Position numbers and translations under genes: made by a program | Notes under the pieces: generated by a model | What the model saw: only the letters and a program-made list of their open reading frames with translations | Told to the model about the DNA's origin: nothing | Database searches by the model: none | Shown: positions 42,843 through 50,170 of the stretch, piece by piece | How the letters are laid out: each line of letters begins with the position of its first letter | Numbering within the stretch: the stretch's first letter is position 1 | Assembly: GCA_964651825.1 (NCBI GenBank) | Contig: CAZYWK010000004.1 | Span: 19,732 to 83,731, forward strand | DNA: 64,000 nt | Direction: 5' to 3' | Origin: Sva-07 sp964651825 | GTDB taxonomy: Bacteria > Actinomycetota > Acidimicrobiia > Acidimicrobiales > Ilumatobacteraceae

Positions 42843-43544
42843 TCAGTGGTGGCGGACGTACCAGAGGTCGGTGGCGATGCGGCCTTCGTCGAGGCCGCGT
42901 TGTTCGAACCGCGTCAGCGGACGCGTGTCGGGGCGGTCGATGACGCCGCCGCGGAGGCGTGGTTCGGCGTCGGCGACGCGCTGCATCTGCTCGGCGTAGT
43001 CGGCGATGTCGGTGGTGAGGTGGAGCCAGCCGCCGATCTCGAGCCGGTCGGTCAGCGCGACGACGACGTCGGTGTCGATCAGGCGGCGGTGGTGGTGGCG
43101 GACCTTCGGCCACGGGTCGGGGAAGAACACCCGGACCCCGTGCAGGCTGCCCGCCGGGACGCGATCGAGGAACCTGAGGACGTCGCCGTGGACGACCCGC
43201 ACGTTGTCGAGCCGGGCGTCATCGACCGCAGCCAGCAGAGTGGCCACACCGGGGGTGTGGATCTCGATCCCGACCACACCGACGTCCGGCTCTGCCATCG
43301 CCATCCGAGCCGTCGATTCCCCGTGCCCGAACCCGATGTCCACGACGACTCGATCGATGTCATCGTGGAACACATCGGCCCAGTCGAGCAGTGATCCGGT
43401 CTCGGCGAGACCCCACCGTTCCATCCAGCCTTCGACGAGCACCTGGCGAGCAGGCGACAGCGCACGACGCCGCGCCTTGAACGTGACCGCCGATCGTCGC
43501 ACCGAGCCAGGCACAGAAACCGGCGCTGCCGTCGTTGGCTCCAC
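42843..43544 (-). CDS. trmB: tRNA (guanine-46-N7)-methyltransferase
   Basis: TrmB puts N7-methylguanosine at position 46 in the tRNA variable loop. The core shows VVDIGFGHGESTARMAMAEP (SAM binding), VVGIEIHTPGVATLL and VFFPDPWPKVRHHHRRLI, with DLWYVRHH at the end. GTG 43544 gives 233 residues with AGGAG directly before it at short spacing; GTG 43514 is an alternative. The frame is open further upstream but passes through the palindromic element, so those codons are excluded. Confidence 0.93.
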   Translation of the reverse strand: MEPTTAAPVSVPGSVRRSAVTFKARRRALSPARQVLVEGWMERWGLAETGSLLDWADVFHDDIDRVVVDIGFGHGESTARMAMAEPDVGVVGIEIHTPGVATLLAAVDDARLDNVRVVHGDVLRFLDRVPAGSLHGVRVFFPDPWPKVRHHHRRLIDTDVVVALTDRLEIGGWLHLTTDIADYAEQMQRVADAEPRLRGGVIDRPDTRPLTRFEQRGLDEGRIATDLWYVRHH

Positions 43545-43610
43545 GCTCCTAGTCTGGCCGCCGTGCCCGCCCACCCCTCCCGGCCCACCACCTCGAACGG
43601 CCCCGATCCA

Positions 43611-43663
43611 CGTTTGCGTCGGGATTCCGCACCGACAGGTGTGACGGAATCCCGACGCAAACG
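43611..43663. repeat. 53-bp palindromic intergenic element, copy 1
   Basis: The outer arms are CGTTTGCGTCGGGATTCCG and its exact complement, 19 bases each, around a 15-base loop CACCGACAGGTGTGA. A second 53-bp copy lies at 60322-60374 in the opposite orientation: the same outer arms and the same CACCGACAGG loop core on the other strand. Here it abuts the azlC start codon and lies in the divergent trmB-azlC gap. Confidence 0.85.
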
Positions 43664-44386
43664 ATGACCGACGCTGACTCGGGGGAGCGGGCCGCCGGCG
43701 ATCTGGCGGTGCGGCGGGCGATCCATCGGCAGGCGCTCTCGATCGTGCTGGCGGTCGCGCCGTTCGCCGTGGTGTTCGGGGCGGCTGCGGCGCGGGCCGG
43801 GTTGAAGTGGTGGGAAGCGTTCGGATTCTCGGCATTGGTGTTCGGTGGAAGCTCCCAGTTCGCGGCGGTGGAGATCCTCGGCGACCACGGCACCGTGGCG
43901 TCGGCCACACTTGCCGGGCTGCTCCTCAACGTGCGGTCGCTGGCATTCGGGATCGTGATGGCGCCGGCGCTGACCGGGGCGTGGTGGCAGCGGGCGGCGA
44001 TGTCGCAGCTGATGATCGACGAGTCGACCGCGGTGGGAGCGACGCAGTCGACCCGACGGTGGCAGCGCTACGGGTTCCTCGTCGCCGGGATCGGCGTGTT
44101 CGTCGTGTGGAACGCGATGACGATGCTGGGCTTCGTCGTGTTCTCCGGTGCCGAGGACCTGATCACCGATCTCGGCCTCGACACGGCTGGCCCGGCCGCA
44201 TTCCTCGCGCTGCTGTGGCCCCGTCTTGCAACCCCGGCCCAGCGATGGACGGCGATCGCAGGTGGCGTGATCGCGTTCGTGCTGATCCCGTTCGCGCCAG
44301 CGGGCGTGCCGATCCTCGCCGCGATGGCCGGTGTGCTCGTGACGCTCGTCCCGTGGGTCCGCCGACGGAGGACGGACCCGCGATGA
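43664..44386 (+). CDS. azlC: AzlC family branched-chain amino acid exporter subunit
   Basis: This 240-residue membrane protein has the AzlC pattern: IVLAVAPFAVVFGAAAARAGL, FGGSSQFAAVEIL, LLLNVRSLAFGIVMAPAL and QLMIDESTAVGATQ. There are about six to seven hydrophobic segments. With AzlD it exports branched-chain amino acids or related compounds. The start ATG directly follows the palindromic element, so no separate ribosome-binding site is obvious. The stop overlaps azlD by four bases (ATGA). Confidence 0.92.
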   Translation: MTDADSGERAAGDLAVRRAIHRQALSIVLAVAPFAVVFGAAAARAGLKWWEAFGFSALVFGGSSQFAAVEILGDHGTVASATLAGLLLNVRSLAFGIVMAPALTGAWWQRAAMSQLMIDESTAVGATQSTRRWQRYGFLVAGIGVFVVWNAMTMLGFVVFSGAEDLITDLGLDTAGPAAFLALLWPRLATPAQRWTAIAGGVIAFVLIPFAPAGVPILAAMAGVLVTLVPWVRRRRTDPR

Positions 44387-44691
44387 GCAATGCCACCACG
44401 GTGATGCTCGTGCTCGCCGCCGGCACGTTCGTCCTGAAGTCGGCTGGTCCGCTCTTCCTCGGCGCACGTCCGCTACCGAGCCGCATCCAGACGATCGTCG
44501 ACCTCCTTCCCGCAGCGCTCCTCGCCGCGCTCGCCGTCGTGTCGACGTTTGGCGACGGTCAGGAGATCGTGTTCGACGCCCGCGCCGTCGGGATGCTCGT
44601 CGCCGGTCTCGCCCTCTGGCGCCGCGCCCCCTTCGTCGTCGTGATCATCCTCGCCTCGGCAGCGACCGCCATCGTTCGCCTGATCTCCTGA
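44383..44691 (+). CDS. azlD: AzlD family branched-chain amino acid exporter subunit
   Basis: The 102-residue protein has three to four membrane helices, with TFVLKSAGPLFLGARPLPSR, LLPAALLAALAVVSTF and VVIILASAATAIVRLI, the AzlD layout. It is the small partner of AzlC and starts within the azlC stop. Confidence 0.92.
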   Translation: MSNATTVMLVLAAGTFVLKSAGPLFLGARPLPSRIQTIVDLLPAALLAALAVVSTFGDGQEIVFDARAVGMLVAGLALWRRAPFVVVIILASAATAIVRLIS

Positions 44692-44708
44692 CGACATCGC
44701 ATCCGCCC

Positions 44709-44748
44709 GACCGCCGATCGCGCTGCACCCCGCGCGAGCGCGTCGGTC
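44709..44748. terminator. Stem-loop between convergent azlD and RES toxin genes
   Basis: GACCG (44709-44713) and CGCGCT (44719-44724) can pair with CGGTC (44744-44748) and AGCGCG (44737-44742), giving a two-part stem. No T-tract follows. It is the only strong fold in the 81-base gap. Confidence 0.35.
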
Positions 44749-44772
44749 ATCACACTCGGCACGTACGGCGGA

Positions 44773-45303
44773 CTACTGGACGTTCAGGTCGGTTGGCACG
44801 GCCCACTGTTCGACGAGCTCGGCCTTCAGCACCGCACCGGCGAGGTTCTCGGGCATCACCGCGAGGACGTCGTCCACGCCGGTCATCGAGCGCGACAGGA
44901 TCGCTTGGAAGTCGCGCTCGTAGGCGGCCTCACCGATCTCTTGCGTGAGGGACCAGTCATCGCGGAGCATGTCGTCGGCCACGAGATCGAGAGCCGCGAC
45001 CACGTCGGCGTCGGTGAGGTCGAGGACTCTGGTCAGTGACGCGGTCAAGCGGTACAGCTCGCGGGGCAAGAAGCCGTCGATACTCAGGCCTTGGCGCTCA
45101 ACCTGCCGCGTGAGCTCGGCGACGACACATGGCCGTGTGGCGCACAAGTAGATGACAGGGAAGCTCTTCGACGGGTTGAAGCGGCCACCGAAGCGCCGGG
45201 CTCCTTCGCCACTGCGCGGGTCGAAGCCCGGTGATTGGCTCCGGTAGCCCACCAGGTCGAACGCGGAGCCCTCGAGCCGGCCGGCAAGCTTCGGGTCGAA
45301 CAC
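44773..45303 (-). CDS. RES domain toxin (NAD+-degrading family)
   Basis: The 176-residue protein has the RES layout: YRSQSPGFDPRSGEGARRFGG with conserved Arg and Gly residues, FNPSKSFPVIYLCATRPC, VAELTRQVERQG with the conserved Glu, and LSRSMTGVDDVLAV with the conserved Ser. RES toxins such as MbcT break down NAD+ and are neutralised by Xre-type antitoxins. The cognate antitoxin gene ends 10 bases upstream. The type II toxin call is firm; the enzyme activity is from family knowledge. Confidence 0.9.
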   Translation of the reverse strand: MFDPKLAGRLEGSAFDLVGYRSQSPGFDPRSGEGARRFGGRFNPSKSFPVIYLCATRPCVVAELTRQVERQGLSIDGFLPRELYRLTASLTRVLDLTDADVVAALDLVADDMLRDDWSLTQEIGEAAYERDFQAILSRSMTGVDDVLAVMPENLAGAVLKAELVEQWAVPTDLNVQ

Positions 45304-45313
45304 GAGTCAACCG

Positions 45314-45646
45314 TCAGGCGGTGACGCCTTCGGCGAGCGCCAAGAGGAGATCGATCACCCGTTGGTACCTGCCTTGCGCGACAACGTCGAGCGGCTTCTC
45401 GTAGCCGAGATCGGGGTTCGGTGCACGCATCCACATGCGCGCGTGGTCGTCGCGCATGACCTTGCGCGCCAGGTCCACAACCGCCCGCAGCTCGAGGAGC
45501 CGTTCCTCTGACCCGCGCCTCGGGGTGACTCCCTCGCGCCATCGGTTGACACTTCGTGGGTTCGTGTCGCTGACCCGCGCAACATCGGCCGTGTCGACGA
45601 CATCGCCCTCGTAGAGGTGATCCAGCAGGGACGTGAGTGTGGCCAT
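45314..45646 (-). CDS. Xre/MbcA/ParS-type antitoxin
   Basis: The 110-residue protein from ATG 45646 has an N-terminal helix-turn-helix (DVARVSDTNPRSVNRWREG) and a C-terminal toxin-binding domain (MWMRAPNPDLGYEKPLDVVAQGRYQRVIDLLLAL). The motif pattern matches antitoxins of RES toxins. The order antitoxin-toxin on the minus strand is usual. It probably represses its own promoter at about 45693-45715. Confidence 0.9.
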   Translation of the reverse strand: MATLTSLLDHLYEGDVVDTADVARVSDTNPRSVNRWREGVTPRRGSEERLLELRAVVDLARKVMRDDHARMWMRAPNPDLGYEKPLDVVAQGRYQRVIDLLLALAEGVTA

Positions 45647-45692
45647 GGATGATCGTGCCCTCGATGTCTTCGGAACGCCTCGTGTTTGTCGT

Positions 45693-45715
45693 AGTATACG
45701 TCGCGGGTACGTCGC
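45693..45715 (-). promoter_or_regulatory. Toxin-antitoxin promoter and operator-like direct repeats
   Basis: On the minus strand a good -10 hexamer TATACT lies at 45698-45693, 47 bases before the antitoxin ATG. Two exact 8-mers TACGTCGC (plus strand 45697-45704 and 45708-45715) lie 11 bases apart, one helical turn, and abut or overlap the -10 on its upstream side. No clear -35 is seen. This is a typical place for the antitoxin to bind and repress. The rest of 45716-45894 shows no gene or motif I recognise. Confidence 0.55.
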
Positions 45716-45894
45716 TTGGAGGACCGGGTTCTCACCTCGACTCGGTGATCGGTTACCCAGCACCACGTGCCACCGCCGGGGCGTCTACCGGGCCAGTTTG
45801 AGCCGAAGTGTGCGCGGCGAGTGAAACACATATCGCTGTTCGCGCGGACAGGTGCCGGAATGGCGACGCAACGTGGGCGAAGGCTGTATTTGGG

Positions 45895-47135
45895 TTACGC
45901 GCGGGTGCGGCGTTCGCCCCAGTGGCTCATGGCGCCGACCCTTTGGTAGCGGGCGGGGCGGTCGTCGGGGCCGAGGACGTCGGTGGCCAGCCACAAGCGC
46001 TTGAGCCAGCGGACCTTGCCGGCCTCGCGGTCGTCGGTGTATCGGCGGCGGGCGTGGAGGACGTGGTAGTTGTTCACGAACTGCAGCTCACCGGGCCGCA
46101 GCGCCATCTCCACTCGGTTGTCGGGGTCGTTGATCAGCTCGTCGTAGGCGTCCATCGCCTCGCGCTGCGCGGCGGTCAACCGTGGCGCGGTCTCGTGGCG
46201 CTGCGACGCCTCGATGAACGGGCGGATGTAGCGGACGAACAGCCGGTCGCCGTGGCGGGTGAACGCGGGCACGAAGTAGAAGGGGGTGGCACCCTCGCGC
46301 TGCTCGCCCCGGAAGTCGTACGGCAGGGGCCCGTACAGCACCGCGGCCAGCTCCGGCGACGTGCGGACAAGCTCGTTGTGGGCATACAGCGCGTTGGCGA
46401 CGAGGCTCTCGCCGCCGCTCACGCCGTCGTCGATGCACATCAGCCCGACGAGGTCGGACCCGTCGCTGTGGAACCCGAGTGGGTGGCCGCCGATCTCGTT
46501 GCCGCGGGCGGTCGGATCGTCGGGCGCCTTGCCCTGATCGGTCACGTCGCCGAGCAGGTGGCCCTTCGCGTTCTGCGGCCACGGCTCGCCGAGGTGACGG
46601 CCGATGCCCCAGTAGATCCACGACGCGTCCTCGGCGCCGAGCCGCTCGATGTCGAGCGTGCCGATGCGGCCGAACCCGCGGCCGTTCACGAGCTCCTCGG
46701 CGAAGTCGTGCAGCAAGGGTTCGAGCGTCGGCAGTGGGAAGTCGTCGGCCGTGACATCGAGCACGTCGTCGGTGACCGACCGGGCGTGGGCCAATGCGGT
46801 GTCGAGTTCGGCGAGCTGGGCGTCGGTGAGCTCGAGCGTCCAGTCGGCCGGATCGCTGACGTCGGCCGCCCGCCACTCGGCGTGCGTCTCCAATGGCTCG
46901 ACCGTGTCAGCCTCGACCGTGTCAGCCTCGACCGTGTCAGCCTCGACGACGTGAGCCTCGACCGTGNNNNNNNNNNNNNNNNNNNNNNNNNNNNNNNNNN
47001 NNNNNNNNNNNNNNNNNNNNNNNNNNNNNNNNNNNNNNNNNNNNNNNNNNNNNNNNNNNNNNNNNNCTCGACCGTGTCAGCCTCGACCGTGTCAGCCTCG
47101 ACGACGTGAGCCTCGACCGTGTCGGTGACGCTCAT
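45895..47135 (-). CDS. TauD/TfdA-family Fe(II)/2-oxoglutarate dioxygenase with N-terminal TVEAD repeats (contains assembly gap)
   Basis: The C-terminal 330 residues are a TauD-type oxygenase: GFHSDGSDLVGLMC supplies the H-x-D iron ligands, followed by GGESLVANALYAHNELV, FVRYIRPFIEASQRH and VNNYHVLHARRRYTDD with the distal His. A TTG at 46893 could start this core, but the frame stays open upstream through TVEAD repeats to ATG 47135. That ATG overlaps the upstream gene's stop (ATGA) and is the likelier start. A 100-N gap lies inside the repeats, so residue count is unknown. It is the last gene of a four-gene operon; substrate unknown. Confidence 0.85.
46897..47121 (-). repeat. 15-bp coding tandem repeat (TVEAD units) at the dioxygenase N-terminus
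   Basis: On both sides of the N gap the unit ACGGTCGAGGCTGAC, coding Thr-Val-Glu-Ala-Asp, repeats with one variant pair TVEAH-VVEAD. The start side reads MSVTD-TVEAH-VVEAD-TVEAD-TVE and the core side TVEAH-VVEAD-TVEAD-TVEAD-TVEP. The repeat keeps the frame and would add an acidic N-terminal arm. Confidence 0.85.
46967..47066. other. Assembly gap (100 N), flanked by 55 identical bases
   Basis: Exactly 100 N replace sequence here. The 55 bases before the gap (46912-46966) are identical to the 55 bases after it (47067-47121). Such an exact overlap is what contigs from a k=55 assembly graph look like, so the gap may be closed by simply overlapping the ends. Overlap keeps the reading frame of the dioxygenase gene. 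Confidence 0.9.
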
Positions 47136-48865
47136 CGCGCGGCTCCGGCCGGTGCGGGCTGGGCGCCGCGCACCAATCGTCCGGGCAGGGCGTCGGTCGC
47201 CTCGCCCTCGTGGTACGTCTCCTCACCGGCGACGATCGTGTGGTGCCAGCCGTCGGCCCGCTGCAGCAGACGGCGCCCGCCCGCGGGCAGGTCGTGCACG
47301 ATCTCGGGCTTGTGGAGGCGCAGCCGGTCGAAGTCGACGACGTTCAGGTCGGCCCGGTACCCCGGCGCCAGCACGCCACGATCGTCGAGGCCGACGGTGC
47401 GGGCGGTGTCGCGGCAATGGCGCTGCACCAGGAACGGCAAGGGGATCGTGTCGTGGTCGCGGTCACGGCCCCAGTACTGGAACAGCGTGGTCGGGAAGCT
47501 GCCGTCGCAGATCGTGCCGACGTGGGCGCCGCCGTCGCCGAGCCCCGGCACCGTGTGCGGGTGGACGAGCATCTCGTGGCAGCCGTCGAGGTTGCCGTCG
47601 ACGTAGTTGAGGAACGGCAGGTAGATCAGGCCAGTGCCGTTGCCGGACAGCATGATGTCGAGCGCCAGCTCCTCCGGCGAGGTGCCGTGGTGCGGGGCGC
47701 GGGCGGCGATCGAGTCGTCGAGGCTCGGCTCGTAGTCGGGCTCGTCGAGCATCTCGAACAGCAGGTCGTACCGGCCGACCAGCGATCCACCGAGCTTGTC
47801 CCGTGATCGTTCGTCGGCCCCCGCCAGCACCCGCGCCCGCACGTCGGGATCGCGCAGCAGCGCGACCCGCTCGGCGAGCGGCCGGTCGGCGATCTCGCGA
47901 TAGGCGGGCACGGTCATGAACGGGTTCAGGGTGCAGTCGAGGCCGAGGATCAGCCCGACCGCCCGCGGTGCCACCTGGCCGGTCATCTTCAACCCGTCGG
48001 CGTTGGCCGCGGTGATGTGGTCGAGGATCGTGCGGAACGCGTCGGGCACCATCGGGTTGCGCGCGACGGAGATCGACAGTGGCCGCCCCGAGCGGGCGAC
48101 CATCTGGCGCAGCGTGTCGAACTCGGCGTCGACGTCGAGGAAGTCGGACACGACCTGGAGTACGCCAGTGCCGGTCGCGCCGACTCCTTCGGCGATGCCG
48201 ATCAGCTCGTCGGGTGCCGCGGTGAGCGTCGGCGTGTACGCGCCCGTCGAGGTCTTGTGGTTCCGGGTGCGGCTGGTGGTGAAGCCGAGCGCGCCGGCCT
48301 CGATTCCCTGGCGGGCGAGCTCGGCCATCAGGGAGATGTCGGCCGGCGTGGCGTCCTCGTGAGTAGCGCCGCGCTCGCCCATCACGTGCAGGCGCAGCGC
48401 GCCGTGCGGCACCTGGGCGGCCACGTCGATGTCGTGCGGGCGCTCGTCGACGGCGTCGAGGAACTCGTCGAAGGAGTTCCAGTTCCACTTCAGCCCCTCG
48501 TGCAGGGCGGCACCCGGGATGTCCTCGACGCCCTCCATCAGCTCGATCAGCCGGCCGTGATCGGCGTCGTGCACCGGCGCGAAGCCGACGCCACAGTTGC
48601 TCATCACCACGGTCGTGACGCCGTGCCACGACGACGGCTGGAGCCGGTTGTCCCACGTGGCCTGCCCGTCGTAGTGGGCGTGGATGTCGACGACGCCGGG
48701 CATCACGAGCGCCCCGTCAGCGTCGATCACGCGGGTGGCCGATCCGGTGACGCGGCCCACCTCGACGACGATCCCGTCGAGCACGGCGACGTCGGCGGTC
48801 CGCGCCTCGGCGCCCGTGCCGTCGAGCACCGATCCGCCACGGACGATGAGGTCGTAGTCAGCCAT
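47132..48865 (-). CDS. D-aminoacylase/N-acyl-D-amino acid deacylase-type amidohydrolase
   Basis: The 577-residue protein starts MADYDLIVRGGSVLDGTGAE and has the metal site GVVDIHAHYDGQATWD near residue 60. MSNCGVGFAPVH, ERGATHEDATPADI and the C-terminal GGAHVGTICDGSFPTTL and LGLDCTLNPF segments resemble the N-acyl-D-amino acid deacylase / dihydroorotase-like family. It hydrolyses an amide or ring bond in an unknown compound. It overlaps the upstream aminotransferase gene by 8 bases and the dioxygenase by 4. Confidence 0.87.
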   Translation of the reverse strand: MADYDLIVRGGSVLDGTGAEARTADVAVLDGIVVEVGRVTGSATRVIDADGALVMPGVVDIHAHYDGQATWDNRLQPSSWHGVTTVVMSNCGVGFAPVHDADHGRLIELMEGVEDIPGAALHEGLKWNWNSFDEFLDAVDERPHDIDVAAQVPHGALRLHVMGERGATHEDATPADISLMAELARQGIEAGALGFTTSRTRNHKTSTGAYTPTLTAAPDELIGIAEGVGATGTGVLQVVSDFLDVDAEFDTLRQMVARSGRPLSISVARNPMVPDAFRTILDHITAANADGLKMTGQVAPRAVGLILGLDCTLNPFMTVPAYREIADRPLAERVALLRDPDVRARVLAGADERSRDKLGGSLVGRYDLLFEMLDEPDYEPSLDDSIAARAPHHGTSPEELALDIMLSGNGTGLIYLPFLNYVDGNLDGCHEMLVHPHTVPGLGDGGAHVGTICDGSFPTTLFQYWGRDRDHDTIPLPFLVQRHCRDTARTVGLDDRGVLAPGYRADLNVVDFDRLRLHKPEIVHDLPAGGRRLLQRADGWHHTIVAGEETYHEGEATDALPGRLVRGAQPAPAGAAR

Positions 48866-50165
48866 ACGCGAGTGTCGCGCGTGACGCCCACTCGTCGACG
48901 ACCCCGACGAACCCGTCGACGTCGTTGTCGGTCACCTCGATCGACAGGGCGATGAAGCCGCGGCGGGCGAAGTAGTAGCCGGCGTCGAGCGCGGCGAAGA
49001 ACAACAGCGCCTTCCACCGGTCGTCGGCGTCGGCGAGATCGACGGCCGAGCGGACCGGGCCCGGCGTGCCGTGGATCGTCATCATCGAACCAACGCCCGC
49101 CACGCACATCGGTACGCCGTGTGCGGTGAACACGTCGCTGAGTCGGCTCCGCAATGCGTCGCCCCGCGCATTCACCGCGGCCAGCACCTCGGGGGTCAGC
49201 ACCTCGGTGAGCGTGGCCACACCGGCCGCCAGCGACACGACGTTGTTGTTGAACGTGCCGGCGTGGCCGAGAGCACCGCCGGCGGTGGCGTCGAAGTGCG
49301 CCATCAGGTCGCGCCGCCCGCCGAACGCGCCGAACGAGAAGCCGCCGGCGAGGTACTTGCCGAGCGTCGTGAGGTCGGGCGTGATACCGAGGAGCGCCTG
49401 CGCGCCGCCGGGCGCGAGGCGCGACGTCATCACCTCGTCGAAGATCAACAGCGCACCGTGGTCGGTGGTGAGCGAGCGCAGTCGCTGGAGGAACGCGGGA
49501 TCGGCCGGGAGGCAGCCCGCCGAACCCTGCATCGGCTCGACCAGCACGGCAGCGAGCTCGTCGCCGACCGAGTCGAACACCGCCTCGACGCCGGCGACGT
49601 CGTTGTAGTCGGCGAGCACCCAATCGTGCGGGACGTTCACCGGCGACCCGCCGTGGGCGAACGTGATGACACCGCCGTGGTAGCCCTCGTGGAACACGAG
49701 GATCTTGCGACGGCCGGTGTGGTGGACGGCCAGGGCGAGCGCCATCAGGTTCGCCTCGGTGCCCGAGTTCGTGAACCGCACTTGCTCGATCGACCCGAAC
49801 CGTACGGTGATCAGCTCACCGAGGCGCGCCTCGTCCGGGTGCGTCGAGCCGAGCGCCCATCCGCCGTCGATCGCCGCGTGCGCCGCCGCGGCAACGGTTG
49901 GCGGGGAGTGCCCGAGCAGCCCGGCGGTGTAGTTGCCGAGCAGGTCGACGTAGCGGTGCCGGTCGACGTCGTACAGGTGTTGCGCCTCGGCCCGCTCGAC
50001 GCGGAACGGGAACGGATCGAAGTGCAGCACCGTGCGGGTGTTCCCGCCGGGCAACACCTCGGCCGCCCGCCGTGCCCACTGCGCGCTCACCGGCCGGGCA
50101 TCCGCGTAGCTGGCCGCCGCGTCGGCGACCGCGTCGTCGAGGGTCACGCTCGGTGCATCGGCCAC
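48858..50165 (-). CDS. Class III aminotransferase (glutamate-1-semialdehyde aminomutase-like)
   Basis: From GTG 50165 the 435-residue protein has LPGGNTRTVLHFDPFPF, the PLP segments RFTNSGTEANLMALALA and LVFHEGYHGGVITFAHGG, LLIFDEVMTSRL and the catalytic Lys in TLGKYLAGGFSFGAFGG. The family includes HemL, but operon context with oxygenases suggests a catabolic transaminase or aminomutase. It starts 5 bases after the monooxygenase stop and overlaps the amidohydrolase start. Confidence 0.88.
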   Translation of the reverse strand: MADAPSVTLDDAVADAAASYADARPVSAQWARRAAEVLPGGNTRTVLHFDPFPFRVERAEAQHLYDVDRHRYVDLLGNYTAGLLGHSPPTVAAAAHAAIDGGWALGSTHPDEARLGELITVRFGSIEQVRFTNSGTEANLMALALAVHHTGRRKILVFHEGYHGGVITFAHGGSPVNVPHDWVLADYNDVAGVEAVFDSVGDELAAVLVEPMQGSAGCLPADPAFLQRLRSLTTDHGALLIFDEVMTSRLAPGGAQALLGITPDLTTLGKYLAGGFSFGAFGGRRDLMAHFDATAGGALGHAGTFNNNVVSLAAGVATLTEVLTPEVLAAVNARGDALRSRLSDVFTAHGVPMCVAGVGSMMTIHGTPGPVRSAVDLADADDRWKALLFFAALDAGYYFARRGFIALSIEVTDNDVDGFVGVVDEWASRATLAYG

Positions 50166-50170
50166 GCGGT

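Noticed and set aside
46891..46893. TTG start for the dioxygenase core
   Set aside because: The frame stays open upstream through in-frame TVEAD repeats to an ATG that overlaps the upstream stop, a stronger start context.
46897..47121. CRISPR-like array around the N gap
   Set aside because: Units are contiguous 15-bp coding repeats without unique spacers, and they keep a reading frame. No cas gene is near.
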